The notes under the pieces were generated by a model, which worked only from the letters and a program-made list of their open reading frames with translations, was not told the origin of the DNA and ran no database searches. A program made the position numbers and the translations under genes. Shown here piece after piece: positions 1 to 11,991 of a stretch of DNA of 64,000 nt (position 1 is the stretch's first letter; every line of letters begins with the position of its first letter). This DNA is from Paraconiothyrium sp. Pb-2020 (taxonomy: Eukaryota > Ascomycota > Dothideomycetes > Pleosporales > Didymosphaeriaceae): assembly GCA_022419385.1 (NCBI GenBank), contig JAJUBI010000004.1:3453286-3517285 (forward strand), written 5' to 3'.

Positions 1-1850
1 CTGTGGACAAAACAGAACTCAGACCCTAGGTAACTTTGATAACGGGTCACGGCCCAAGATTTCAGACGAAGCACGTTGTTGCGACTTTGACGATGGGCAG
101 AAATCGTGGAGACGAAAGCCATGGACCCCTTGTATCGATTTGTATGGGTGAGTTCGTTGGGGCAGGCGGTGAACTTGTCTTGGCGGCAGAACCGCCTCAC
201 TGCGCGGCCATCGTCCCAACATCCCCGCGTCCATCTCCGTCCGTATCATCTTCTTCATCGGGCATGCCCTTCGTATCTAATCGTCTACCTCCTGCCCCTA
301 ATACGGCTAAAGCATTAATTATAGCATAGTGACGAATAGTCGCGGACAGGCCAAAACAGGTTCCACGGCCATGCCAACCAGGACAAACCACGCTCGATGT
401 CTTCGGTGGTGCCGGGATACCTAGGGATTTAGAACCTGCCTTGCCACGGATTAGGGGTAAGTTATCATGCCGCATACCCAAGCAGAAACGATCTGTGTCC
501 TTGTGGTATCTTTGTGGGAGGCGAAGAAGAATCCGGGACCGTCGGGCAGCAATCACCCGGCGATCGTTGCACATTCGCCCAGTGATGAGTAATTCAGTAC
601 ACTGATCTCAAACAGGGTTCGTCCGCACTGTGTTCCTTGCCAACGGGTGCAGACCATCAGCAGGATAGCAATACTTGTACAAGCGGACCTCGTACAACTA
701 GCAGTCTACTTCAACCTTCGTCCTGCTACAAGACGGCCTCATTTACCTCTTCGTTCAATTCGCAGACACATATTGCCCTGGAAGGAGACGTTACCAGTTG
801 AGCGCACGTTCATCGGCCTGAGGGTCCCGAACGAAGTCCTACCGGGATCAATTGCGCGTCTCTATGACAATACATTCGACTTATACTAATATCTCAGCAG
901 AGGTAATGTTAATATTGTGACTATGTAGATGATTAGCAACCAAAATTACACTGCTCCCCTACCAAACATATTGTCGCCTTTCTTTCCAACCTTGGCTGAG
1001 CTGGCTGTCTTGCCACCAACATCGAATTCTTGTCTCATCGCAGTCTGTCAAACGCGGGGTTGTTTTTCTGAGGAGGGGGAAGATCGACAAACGCAAGCTG
1101 TTGGAGCCTCCGGACCCGCAACGTTGATCAGCCCCGCTGAAGTCATACCCGCTGAGCTGGTCTCGCTCGCCTCGCTGTAGAAGTGTTCTACTGGTTCATC
1201 ATCATGCCAGTGCTGGAAAGTGAAGAGGTGCCACAACTGGCTCAGCAAGGAGCTCGCAGCCTTTGAGAGCAAGTGTGGAGGGCTTTGTGCCGTGTGCATC
1301 CGCAGAGGAAACGACGGAAGATGCTGCGAAACTCTTTAAAGTGAACTCAGGTCTTAAAGTCACATTCATTCACCTGTGCCACCAGACCGACTGTATCGGA
1401 CGATGTAAACATATATGAGAGTCATAGTTATCTACCCCAATGTGTCGCTGCACTCCGCTATCAGAGATTTATAGGGCCCTGAAACCGAGATAGACTTCAA
1501 GGCTTACAAAACTCATTACCATAAGCTTTTTATTCGTCCCATGAGAATACGGTGCCTCCATCTCAAAACGCTTCATCAATTAGATCGGAAAGGGGCTGGT
1601 TAGCCAGCCAGAATCGGACAGTCTTCTTTCTATGCTGTTCCGGGGTGCATAGCAACAGGGACTTCGAGGATCTCTGCAAAGCCAAAGTTCGGATGCTTCA
1701 ACCGGAAGGCTACACCTTGTTGCCTCACTAGATGGACATCTTTGAAAATTTTGGGCATACGGCATTGGGAACTTGTGAGATGTGAGCAAGGATGGTGACC
1801 TCCATCAACGTCATATAAACAACTGATTCGATGATCGCACGGGCGTGAAG
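1..1850. other. Stretch with no recognisable gene
   Basis: I read both strands and found only short open frames of scattered composition. None has a recognisable domain, signal peptide or exon chain with good splice sites. The base composition looks ordinary rather than strongly AT-rich, so there is no obvious sign of repeat-induced point mutation. It could contain the end of a gene lying left of the window or an untranslated region. Confidence 0.5.
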
Positions 1851-2566
1851 TTAGTATTTCCCAGGCCAGCTTAGATGACCATTAGGAATCGTTGTAGCTT
1901 GCCAAACTTTAGCAAGATTGATTGTATGCTTCAGATAGCCAAATATGGTCAAGAGGACATTGTAGTTGTAGTAATCCCTGAGCAGCAGCTTCATCTGGGG
2001 CAGTGTGAGGTCGTTGAATGCGGGATGGTCCACGTGGCCTGGGGCGCTGGCGTTGGCCGTGTTGTTGGCGATGATTCGACGCTGGATATATATCGATGTC
2101 TAATAGACCTGGTGTGTACATTGGTCATAATCTTTCAAATACAGATAGCGTGTCTCTGCGTCATACATAATTGTAGAACTCCCTGTTTTCGTCACCGAAG
2201 CAAGTTTCACCTAGCCACCGTGGTTTTCAAGGATTCCTTAGACACGATGAACTCAAGGCGTGTGAAGTACACTCCAGGAAGGATATACTTATTCACGTCT
2301 TCTTGCTTTATGTTGAGCAGGATGAAGTATAGGAGCTTGGTAATGAAGACTTCGAAGTTTTGCCCTGTGTACAGGAACTTGTTGGTGTTCACAACTTCTT
2401 CGGTAACCTCGTTGGAACCCCGCTGCACATCCTGACCAAACACCCCTGACGTTCGCAAGGTCAGGTTCGGGTAGTCGGCGCCTGGAATCCGTGCTTTCGT
2501 GTGTACATTCTCGAGGTTCGGTACGTTCGCAGGGCCTAATGCGGGAAGAGCTGCGGCTGCTGCCAT
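1851..2566 (-). CDS. Unrecognised two-exon protein, about 198 aa
   Basis: The likely start is the ATG at 2566 (begins MAAAAALPALGPANVPNLEN). Exon 1 (2566-2219) is rich in polar and hydrophobic residues, including a stretch around FITKLLYFILLNIKQEDVNK. A second open block (2099-1851) begins TSIYIQRRIIANNTANASAP and ends LSWPGKY. Joining them at a GTGGCT donor (2218) and TTAG acceptor (2100) keeps phase 0. A stop lies in frame just before 2099, so the acceptor must be there or later. The donor is weak, and GTGTCT a little upstream would also keep frame, so the intron is uncertain. I do not recognise the family. No signal peptide or clear membrane helix is seen. It could also be a decayed gene. 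Confidence 0.4.
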
Positions 2567-3046
2567 TGTGGTTTGTGGTGGGTAGATGGATGGGTCCAAA
2601 GAGGAAGCGAGAAAAGATCAGAGACTGAAAGGGTAGAGCACCTAGCGAGTGTGAATGCAAATGAGGGTTTCCAGGGTCAAGGACGCGCCCGAACGATCGA
2701 CAAATGTTACTCGATTGTATGACTCAGAAGTGATACAGGCTCAAAGTGTTCTAAACACTCTGCTGGTGAAGCATTGCACTAACATTCTACACCTCCGATG
2801 TACAGCTACCATGATGCTTGCGCGCCGCGATCCAAAACGGACGCACTTCGAACGCCTTTTTGACTACAAACCCCGTGTTAGAAGCCACAGTAGCCGTAGT
2901 ATCTTAACATCCTACTTTAGTCCATGAGAAGGGAAGGATATTGAACAAAAGATTGGAATTTTGGATCGTCGTGTGCAGCTCACATCTGATCAAAATTGCT
3001 TTCATTTCATTCAACTCGGTCTAGAATATATATCCTGCCCTTGTAA
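2567..3046. other. Intergenic region, 480 bp
   Basis: This interval lies upstream of the unrecognised gene and downstream of the sedolisin gene, both of which are on the minus strand. It should hold the promoter of the first and the 3' end of the second. No gene, repeat or strong motif is apparent. Confidence 0.5.
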
Positions 3047-4902
3047 CTACGCAGTGGAAGTCGCAAACGCGAGCAAAGCCTCGTAGTTCGGCGTTCCGAG
3101 ACCAGTGGCTGGATCCCATCCAGCAACAGCACTGAATCCTGCTCCAGAGATAACCCCACTGCAACCTCCGATCTTTCCGTTCTTGATATCAGTGAAACCA
3201 CTGCTTGCGGTGTTGTACAACCAAGGGTTGAGGAAACCAAGTCCCTTCTTGCCAGAAGCAATACGCGCACTGTTGAGCAGTTGGAAGATACCTGCCGTGG
3301 TGGGTGCAGAGCAAGAAGTACCAGAAACGGACTGTGCGGATCCGCTGGCAATGATGACAAAGTTGGTGGCTTGAGCGGAGATATCAGGATAGGCACGACC
3401 AGAAGAGTTGAAGTAGTTGGTCACAGCGCTGTGGGTGGTATCGGTCGTGAGCCACTTATTGACAGTCGCATTCTGGTAGTCTGGTCGTCCGAAGACCTCA
3501 GAAAAGCCACCGCCGCCAGATGACCACGCGTTTTCGGGCGAATTTCCAGTTGTTCCACCAACCGTGGTGACCCAGGGGCACGCCGCCGGAAACGCGGTCG
3601 TGAAGGACGTCTTCCCATTTACTTTGCAAGTGCTACCGACACCGGAGTCACCAGACGAGATGAGGATGGAGACACCGCGGGCCCCGAGTTGAGAGAAGAG
3701 GTTGCACGCGTTTGTTGCATACGAAAGGGGAACGGTGGTCTCATCGTCACCATACGAGATGGAGAGGGTGTTGGGAAGCGAAGCTGCAGGAAGAGCAAGC
3801 AGATAGTTCAGAAATTCAAGGTAGGGCTCGTTGGTGTTCGTTCCGCTTCCGATCCACTGGCCGCGGCCAGCTGTGCTGTAGTAAGTCATTGGCACGGAGC
3901 TGGAGATGCTACCTGCATACTGGACGTCCAGGTTGGCCTCGATACCAGCAGGGGAAGTTGGGCAGGTGCCTCCATTCACACCAGTGCAAGTGAATGTCTT
4001 GGCTTTGTTACTGAAGTAGGCGTAGCTGTTGAGGAAGGTAGTGAAGTCGGACTTGATAGCGTACTCCTCAAGGAAGCCTGCAACTCCAAGAAGTCCAGTG
4101 GTTTCGTTCTTTGCATTTGCAAAGTTGTACAAATTGGCGAGGCAGGTGGGGGTGATGCGGGTACCAGTGCATCCAGTCACAGCCTGTGCAGCCTCGATGT
4201 GGAAGTTGTCCTCCTCGTCTGCAATTGCATGGTGCTCAGAGATGGTGGATCGGAACTGCTTAACACCGAAGTATGTGGTAGGTTGGACCATGTCAACGTG
4301 ACCCAGGAGCACCGGGGGAAGACTGTATTCAAGCGTCCTCAATGCTTTTGCCTTTGTTTCTTCGTTCACTTCTCGAGTCAGATTCATTTCCGGAATATCT
4401 CATCGATTCCTTACCATAACTGTTATATTTCGTCTTCAAGAGGTTCTCGACAGCGCTAACAGTTCCCTCGACGGTGAAGTAGTCGCCCATCACGTCGACC
4501 TTAGCGCTCGGGATCTCTCTTCCGAGCCACTCCTTCACTAGGCTGACGGACTCTTCCTTCGGTGCAGTCATTGCCAGTATCGTCTCATGGTCGAGATGAT
4601 TGCCATACTGCGGACTACCCGGCGTTGCGATCTGTGCCCTAGATTAGCTTGACTTTGATTGTGTGGTCAACGTGGGCTTGACTAACGTCCATAGCAAGTT
4701 TATGGAACTTGTCCATTCCTTGATTCACCAGATGAATCTTCAGCGTAATGGATGCTTCATCTTTGTCGACTTTGGCGGCTTTGTCCAGCACCCAACCCGC
4801 CGGGCTGCTCTCGATCTTCTCGAATACAACGCTGCTAGTGGGTCGCGCATCGCAGACACACACTATGATAGCGAGCGCAGACAGGTTCTTGAGAAGGCGC
4901 AT
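3047..4902 (-). CDS. Sedolisin (S53) tripeptidyl-peptidase, secreted
   Basis: Secreted serine-carboxyl peptidase, typically removing tripeptides from protein N-termini at acidic pH outside the cell. Three exons (4902-4672, 4631-4415, 4371-3047) joined across 40- and 43-nt introns give 590 aa. The start is the ATG at 4902, followed by a signal peptide (MRLLKNLSALAIIVCVCDA). Residues about 20-200 match the pro-kumamolisin activation domain (motifs YGNHLDHE and VQPTTYFGV). The peptidase domain carries the expected residues: Glu294 and Asp298 in GIEANLDVQYA, the oxyanion Asp391 in SSGDSG, and Ser502 in SGTSCSAP. The C-terminal GWDPATGLGTPNY is the usual calcium-site region. Intron 1 is at the short limit for fungi but restores the conserved PGSPQYGNH block. 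Length and domain order are normal for a fungal TPP, so it looks intact. Confidence 0.93.
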
Positions 4903-5412
4903 CTTTGGAGATTGGCGAGCGAGCTGACGGAAACCAAGCTCGCTGGCTTGCTTTATATAAGCTTGTTTGAGATCTACCAAGTCGCCCACACAAACAGTTG
5001 TGGAAGGAGAGCGATGCGCGCACCGTGGCTTTGGTACCTGCCTAATGAGGTTGATTACGAGCAAGGATCATCCGATGGTGCGGCCTCATCTTCGCCACAA
5101 GAGGAAGCTTCCCAAGCTTCGCCAATGGATAAACAAGCTTTTGATGTACGCGCAATATCCTCGATATCTTAGATGCATGTTGCTTGTATTATCTACCTGC
5201 CATAAAATGGGTGCACGCGCCGTGGTTGATGTACAGCGCCGAGGCTGCCGTCCAGGCTCTCTATAGGCGAGTGTTTATGATAACCGGGCTAGGAAAGTGC
5301 GATCGTCGATAAACAATGCGGCTGAATTCATACTAGGGAACGGAAAATACCAAAAGCAGCATCCAGCGCTGCAATTAATTCTATCGCCCTCGCCGCCATA
5401 CTGTTCGTACGT
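4903..5412. other. Sedolisin promoter region, 510 bp
   Basis: Upstream region of the sedolisin gene and 3' flank of the monooxygenase gene, both on the minus strand. Apart from the TATA-like element near 4952 I see no gene or repeat. Confidence 0.5.
4952..4960 (-). promoter_or_regulatory. TATA box of the sedolisin gene
   Basis: TTATATAAA on the minus strand lies about 50 nt upstream of the sedolisin ATG at 4902. Its position and sequence fit a core promoter element, though the transcription start cannot be seen. Confidence 0.5.
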
Positions 5413-7253
5413 CTATACTTTCGTGAAATCATCGTCGAAATACCAGACAGGATCTCCGTCAGGGCTCATTTCGGTGAAGGTGTACCCATTCCCTAAGAAC
5501 TGGAACCGGTTGCCTGTGCGGTACTCCAGTTCGTAGTCTTCCCATCGCACCTCCTTCAACAACTCGAAGAAGTGTAATCGACTTCCTGGGTAGACAGCCG
5601 TGACAGGACCATGCGTCTTTCCATTCTTGAACCACGATCGACATGCGGATGACCACACAAGTCGCTTCATTATTTCGTGAGTGTGGTTGTACAGGTCTTT
5701 GACTGCAGCAGCTTTGACCTCGAATGATTTGACATTTTCTGTCTGGAACTTTTCAATCATTTTGAAGGCGTAGCGCGTGTACCACTCAAGTATGGGGAGA
5801 ATGGAAGAGTGGCTTGTAGGTCCATTGGGCCCGATGAAAACTGTCTTCGTCAGCATGCCAAAGACATTTTGTCGGCAGCAGCTGACTTACGGAAAAAATT
5901 AGGGAAGTTCTGCACTGTGATACCGAGGTAACCTACGGGAAAGTCGCCAAATTGCTTCTTGATATCTGCATTGTTGCGACCAGTCATATTGAAATGTGGT
6001 GTGAACGAAGTATCGAATCCCGTCGCGCAAATCACCACATCCACCTCATGCTCTTCACCACTCTCGTCCACAATACCAGTCTCGGTCAATCGCATTGCGG
6101 ACTCATGGACCACTTGCACATTGTCCTTGCTCAGGGACTCGAGGTATCCTTGCCCAGGTGTCATCCTTCTACAACCCAGAGCAAAACTGGGAATCAGCCT
6201 CTTCGAAACTCTCTCGTTTCCAATTCTCTCATCCATGATGTTGGCTATAAGCTCGCGCGAGTTCTTCTGATCTTTCGAATGCATATGCATGAGGTTGAAT
6301 CGTTTGTTGAGCTCACCCTCAACGTCGCGTGCATATTTCTGATAGCTTTCAGGGTCGTCTTTCCATTTCTGAATCTGATCTTGCGAATAATCGAAGTTCG
6401 TGCCACCAGGGCCGGCATGTTTCGCACCGAACCCAGTAGTCACCCATACTGGAGATCTCAAAAAGGCATATAGCTTGCCGACAGTAGGCTGGATGTTAGG
6501 GACGATCTGAACTGCGGAGGAACCTCCGCCGATGACTGCAACGCGCTTGCCACTCAGGTCGTAGTCCTCATCCCACTGTGCCGAGTGCATCATTTTGCCC
6601 TTGAATGAGTCCAGACCTGGGATGTTTGGATACTTCCACGAGTTCAACACGCCAGATCCTGCGTGGTCAGTACGACAGTGACAGGTATGTGAGAGTTATT
6701 CACCAGATATGAGAACGTCACACCAATCTTCCGTTCTCTTTCCATCCGGCCCAAGGACTGTAACTTTCCACTGCCCTCCTTCTTCATTCCATTCGGCGCT
6801 CTCCACCGTCGTCTTCAACTGTACATACTTCTCCAAATCGTACTTGACTGCAATGTCCTTGAAATACTGCCATATCTCTTTACTGCTTGAGTAGTATTGG
6901 CTCCAGTTGCGATTTCGCGCCCAGGTATATTGGTAGGAATGTGAAGGAATATCGCAAGTGCACCCTGGATATCTGTTCTCCAGCCAGGTGCCACCAACAT
7001 CAGAGTTCTTCTCGTAGATTTGCAAATCGATGTCGGAGAGGGCACGCTCAGCTTTGTAGGCAATCTGCAGACCGGCTGCTCCAGCGCCGACGCATACAAT
7101 CCGCAGGTGGCGCTTAGCGTGTAAAGGCTGCTCGGTAACACGATAACCATCGAAGTCTTGGTTGTACCATTCGTTTTCATGGGCTGCATCCGATGGGGCT
7201 ATGTAGCCTTGTTCGACAGACCCGGATATCTCCATAACACGAGCTGGCGCCAT
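5413..7253 (-). CDS. Flavin-dependent Baeyer-Villiger-type monooxygenase
   Basis: Predicted FAD/NADPH enzyme that inserts oxygen next to a carbonyl (ketone to ester) or oxidises related substrates. Three exons (7253-6704, 6658-5891, 5840-5413) with 45- and 50-nt introns give 581 aa. An open frame continues upstream, but the first ATG is at 7253. The N-terminal Rossmann motif is VCVGAGAAGLQIAYK. The Baeyer-Villiger fingerprint FxGxxxHxxxW is present as FKGKMMHSAQW in exon 2, directly followed by the second Rossmann motif VIGGGSSAVQI. Exon 3 restores LFIGPNGPTSH, a conserved block of this family. No signal peptide is seen, so it is probably cytosolic. No biosynthetic backbone gene lies nearby, so the substrate is unknown; steroid or cycloalkanone oxidation are both possible. 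Confidence 0.9.
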
Positions 7254-8663
7254 ATCGATTATATAGTTAGATCGGTACAATTACCGGCTGCCCAACAGAG
7301 GATTATGAAGAATATCCTGTGGTCCTTCAGATACCGATAAGGTGCTAAATCAATGCTATCTGGAGGCTGATACAACAAACCAGAGCTTTGTCGAAAGTTG
7401 AGACACAATGGATGTGTAGGATTTCCTCGGCTTCGGGAAGGTCAGCAGTGTGGGGTAGTGCATACCTTGCGCTATGCTGATGCGGCGATCGGTCAGATCC
7501 GAGGCATACGATAGGGACGATCGCGTTCTTACCCCACAAATCAGCGTTCGGTTTGAGATACCTCGCACTACTGCAGATTTGGTGATCCGCAGGTGAGTGG
7601 TGAATAAGTGCAAAGCATCGCCCTTTGGACAGTGCCTTACACTCACCGGACCGACGACCGCTCTGATACTGCCAGCTAGACCTACATACCAAATGGTCTG
7701 GCTAGCGAGAGAAGCGTTATTGGTTGTTCATAGCGACAAGACTGCCACAATTACACTTCGATCGATGTATCACAACCTCCAGTGCATCGAAGAAGTTCTT
7801 CAGTACTTTGATATTCGAGCTTCGCCAGTTCTATTCGAATGTTAACGCCCCCTCCGTGGGCGAATTACTCGCATGTTCTGTTACCGATATGAACGCTCTA
7901 CCTGCAGTTTGTTGAGCACTTCAACGAAATCCGAATCCTGATATAATGCGGCAGTTCAATTACAATCTCAGGTGGAAGGACATGCCTTGGCCAGTACGAC
8001 AGCTACTTCTCCACAGGGGAACGATATAAATTATGTCGCCGATGCGTTGACTTCGGAGGGAGAGTGGCCAAAACAAAATGAACCGCAACTTGAGATACGT
8101 TGGTACGTTATCACCTTACAGCTTCGAATACGTATTATAAAGCGAGTCATCCCAGGCTACTCTATCGCCTCCCCCAGATCAGGCCACACAGTGGAATGTT
8201 TCTCCGGCGAGGGGGATGGGCAGTCCTTGTCATTGCATCGGCGATTTTGCTGGTGGAAGAGCCATTGCACCCGTCCGCCTCACGGTCGGCACGTTGCTAG
8301 AGCTTTCGCCGTCGTAAGTGAACGTCTCGAATGGGTAGCTACACATGCATCAACGACGAAATTTTACATGGATCATGCCACACACCTCATGAGACTGGAT
8401 GTTGTAACGATCATGAAGTGACGCGAGAGGATTTTCCAACATGAGCAGGATTGTCCTTGCATCACGAGAGGAAGAAAAATGCCAGCGTAAAAGCCGGTCA
8501 ACAGCTTCCTTCACAATGACATACCCATGATAGACGAACGTGCGCCTTCACGCTAGATATGTGAAAGAGATGCCATCGCAGCGCAGATGGAGATGAAGTT
8601 GGAATAAACATTAACATTGAGAGACTCCAAATATCTACATCGAAAGTCATTTCTGACTCAACC
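7254..8663. other. Intergenic region with no recognised gene, 1.4 kb
   Basis: Upstream of the monooxygenase and downstream of the membrane-protein gene, both on the minus strand. The short open frames here overlap each other on both strands and show no domain or convincing splice pattern. I see no repeat or RNA gene. Confidence 0.5.
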
Positions 8664-10685
8664 CTAACTCTTTGCATTCCCCCCGACCAATCCCGCCGTA
8701 ATACCTCCCAACACAGCTCCAATACCAATACCGACCGCCCTCTCCCTGGCATGCGAACTACCCGCCCGAACCACCGTATCAGGATACTGCACATTGTGCG
8801 GCTCTGCGATACCCATTTGGCCCGGCGGCATGCCCCTCAGCTGCCCATACTGCACACGGCGATCGCCAACCTCCTTGAGTATATGGTCGAAGTCGCCGTG
8901 CGTATTCTTATAGCGGTCAGGCGCGATGATGGGGGCGCCAAAAGCGTGTGTGATTTCCAGCGGACCGAGCGTGACTTTGCGACCCAGCTGCCAGAAGCCC
9001 CAATACACGGGGAGCACGAGGATGACGGTGGCGAAGGTGGCTACGAGGGCGCCGGCGACGTAGCTGAAGTTTGTGTTGTACTCTTCGACGATGCCGGTGA
9101 CGGAGGTGAGCACCGTTTGGCTAGGCATGTTTGCTGCTTTGCGCTTCGAGACGTCTGTCGTGGGCGCGCCGTTGAGGTAGAGACCTGCGACGAAGCTGAG
9201 TGTATTGATCTTGCGAAGGAGCGCGATGGCCGGGTCATCACGACCGTCTTTGTCGATGTCGTAGTAGCAGCGATTTGCGTCGTCGTCGTCGGAGTCCGCG
9301 AAGAAGATGCTCTGAGCCTGGGAGCCCTCCACTTTGATGTCCCATTCTTCGCCGAAGACGAGCTTGGCTGAGGAGCTGTAGAGATTATTGAGTACGTAGG
9401 TCAGGGCGCCAACGGTGGAGACCTCGCCAGGCCGTTCGTCGAGGTCGCGGTAGCCGAGGACTTTGAGCTGATCGATTTGTTCGCCGTCTAATTCAGTCCC
9501 AAAATCAGCGTTACCGGTCTGGTTGTAGAATTTGATATGTGTGACAATGTTCTTCCCTCGCAGTTCTTCCTCACTTGGAGTCATCACTGTGAGTGGGTAC
9601 TCCACCATCGCTGGGCGGATCTCGCACGAGCGGCGAGTCACGAACCCGGGGCAGGATCCCGCTTGTTCGCCGCGATGGGTGTCAGCGTACAACATGTTGA
9701 GTAGCACACTGGCATATGGTTTCTCTGTTGTCGCCCAACTCGTGTTGAATGATATATCCCACACTGGGTAAGACGACTCAACGCCGCCTTGCTGACTCAG
9801 GTGCTGCAGGCCGTAGTCAATGTCCTCCTTGGTTGTATTGCAGTGGAATGCAAATCCGACTCCCTTAATAAAACCCGAGCACTCCTGTCGATAAGGGCAG
9901 TCGAAGAAGGACGCGTTTGGGCCAAGCAGGTCGTGCACCTTGCCGTTCGCAATCTTCCCCGTGTATGCATCGATGACGCTTGCCCAGGCGGCGTCCACTG
10001 TCTTGATGGGGTTGGCGGTGTCGTTCTTACTGGGTATGCCGCCACTGTTCTGAGGCCATTCGGTGGCTATCCAGGCGGTCACTGAGCTGTTCATGTACTC
10101 AGTCTGCTGCGTGATGACTGTCTTGGTCGCTTTTTGAAACAAAGTCGAATCGACGACAGCAAATTTGGTCATAAGGGCGGCAAGCGCAACGATGTTGAAT
10201 TTCCGCCCACTGGTAATGATTGCGTAAAAGCTGTACGAGTAGGCGTGGTTCTGGTGCAGAGAATGGAGTGAGCTTCCCCTAAGTGCTTTCCTCCACCAGG
10301 CGATGGCCAGACCTTGAGCAACCATTGTGATGAGGCCCAGGTTTTGAATTTGGTTCGCGACATTGAGCAGCACGTTAGGCTGCACGGGATATTTCTCGAA
10401 CGGCCAGTCCTTGACTCGCTTGTGGTTGGATATTCCGAGAATGGCAACAGCCATTGCTGTCGCAATAATTATCGTCATAAAGCCTGAGAAGCCTATCCAA
10501 GGCCACTGGTTGCGCCATCCCGGCTGCCAGTCGATGCCATGGTCATGGTCTTCCTTTTCTTCTTCGACGAATTGGTAGGTGATCTTGGGTCTTTCTTCTC
10601 CTAGACTGCTAACCGGGCTCCTAGATTGGTCTCTGCTTGCTCCCCGCTCAATGTCATCGACCCCGGAATATGTCTGTCGCTCCAT
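8664..10685 (-). CDS. Large uncharacterised membrane protein, 673 aa
   Basis: Uninterrupted frame from ATG 10685. An acidic cytosolic-looking N-terminus (about 60 residues) is followed by a helix around WIGFSGFMTIIIATAMAVAI and further hydrophobic segments (NLGLITMVAQGLAIAWW; FNIVALAALMTKFAVV). A long middle part with several N-glycosylation sequons (NSSV, NDTA, NTSW, NFSY) and paired cysteines looks extracellular. A final helix (YVAGALVATFATVILVLPV) precedes a short tail ending in a Gly/Ala-rich segment. This layout of helices, a large glycosylated loop and a last helix is common in fungal membrane families such as DUF3176, but I cannot assign it firmly. The function is unknown. No intron is needed. 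Confidence 0.8.
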   Translation of the reverse strand: MERQTYSGVDDIERGASRDQSRSPVSSLGEERPKITYQFVEEEKEDHDHGIDWQPGWRNQWPWIGFSGFMTIIIATAMAVAILGISNHKRVKDWPFEKYPVQPNVLLNVANQIQNLGLITMVAQGLAIAWWRKALRGSSLHSLHQNHAYSYSFYAIITSGRKFNIVALAALMTKFAVVDSTLFQKATKTVITQQTEYMNSSVTAWIATEWPQNSGGIPSKNDTANPIKTVDAAWASVIDAYTGKIANGKVHDLLGPNASFFDCPYRQECSGFIKGVGFAFHCNTTKEDIDYGLQHLSQQGGVESSYPVWDISFNTSWATTEKPYASVLLNMLYADTHRGEQAGSCPGFVTRRSCEIRPAMVEYPLTVMTPSEEELRGKNIVTHIKFYNQTGNADFGTELDGEQIDQLKVLGYRDLDERPGEVSTVGALTYVLNNLYSSSAKLVFGEEWDIKVEGSQAQSIFFADSDDDDANRCYYDIDKDGRDDPAIALLRKINTLSFVAGLYLNGAPTTDVSKRKAANMPSQTVLTSVTGIVEEYNTNFSYVAGALVATFATVILVLPVYWGFWQLGRKVTLGPLEITHAFGAPIIAPDRYKNTHGDFDHILKEVGDRRVQYGQLRGMPPGQMGIAEPHNVQYPDTVVRAGSSHARERAVGIGIGAVLGGITAGLVGGNAKS

Positions 10686-11991
10686 GTTGGTGGTGTCGAA
10701 TCTGCTTGCGCTTCGAGCAGACCGCGAGAGTGTGGAGTGAAGAACAGCAATAGAAGGGAAGGTTACTCTTGGACATGCCTAAGGCTCAGCCCCCACTACC
10801 CAGATCCATCGTCGCGCATTTGCCAACATCGCGTCTGAGCATGCATAAGCTGAACATGTTGCGGGCTGAGAATGTACGCCCTAGCTAGTCTGGCTCCAAT
10901 TGCCATTTGCCCAAGGCCCCAAGCTGCTTCTGGACCCCAGCCTTGCAGATGTGGCTGCATCACGGCCGTCGCGCGATCACTGCTCGTTGGCCCGTGGGGT
11001 TGCACGAGGCGAAGCATGCTGATTCATCTCAGCTACCTTCACCTCTTGCGCCAAGATAGAGGGCTTTCCAAATCTCTATCAAGATGTTTGCGGAGACACT
11101 AAGGCAAATTCAGGCACAAATCTTGGGGGTTGGTATGTATAAAGCGGTGATGCCATGTGTCAAAGGAACGGCGTCAGGGGTCCAGCATCACTTCCGTACG
11201 AGAGCCACGCTCTAAAATTCCGGGAGCCTTTCAATATTCGCGCTCACTGAGTCGGAATTAAGGATTCTGCAATCTCTGCCTACGACGACGCAACGTAAGC
11301 AGCTGTGGAGACTCAACAAACACAGGAGATTTCCAGAGCTCTATAAGTGCTTTATAATACTAGAACTTATAAGAGATTGTTACCACTGTGGTATTGTGAC
11401 GTGACAAAATTGCTCCCGCCAAGAGCTTGTGTCTGGCCCCACGAAATTCCGGAACGCTGAACGCATTGCCGCATGCGTGCTGCGTAGGGACGCCATAGCC
11501 GATCACTTTCCAATGTCAGTAGAATGTGCGGTGTCAATCGACGTTCGTATAGGTAGGTTTGGAAAGTTCGGGATCGAATGGCCGTGTCTTCGAGTTGCTG
11601 ACGGGAGGGATCCTTCAGCCTCTTGCCGCTTTGGCGTCATGCCAAGCAAGCGGGCGTAGGAGCTGGCTGCCTGTCTTACGCGCAGCACGCTAAACGTTGC
11701 GCCTGGGGGTGCATTCATCGTCGATTACTCGATTGAGAAACACAACGATCTCTGGCATGTTTGAGCCGCATTTGAAATTCGGTCGGTCGATTTGCGGCTT
11801 CCTGCATGAATTCCAGGGCCATGGAACCGAAAAGACGCCGTTCGACAGTGCTGATCAACCGTTATGAGGTCATTCCAGTGCTGCCGAGGCGATAATATGG
11901 TACTCGGTACTCTGATGAAATACTTCGACTGCCCCTCCAAATTATCATCCTCTGCAATTGATCCTCTTCACAATCCAAACTCATATTAAAA
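10686..11991. other. Divergent promoter region, 1.3 kb
   Basis: Lies between the minus-strand membrane protein and the plus-strand DJ-1-like gene, so it should contain both promoters. It includes an AT-rich patch around 11340-11375 with several TATAA-like words. No open frame here looks real. Confidence 0.5.

Noticed and set aside
197..574. Minus-strand 125-aa open frame near the left edge
   Set aside because: Composition is scattered with overlapping frames on the other strand, and no domain or splice pattern supports it.
5413..10685. A metabolite gene cluster around the monooxygenase
   Set aside because: No polyketide synthase, NRPS, terpene synthase, P450 or pathway regulator lies within reach.
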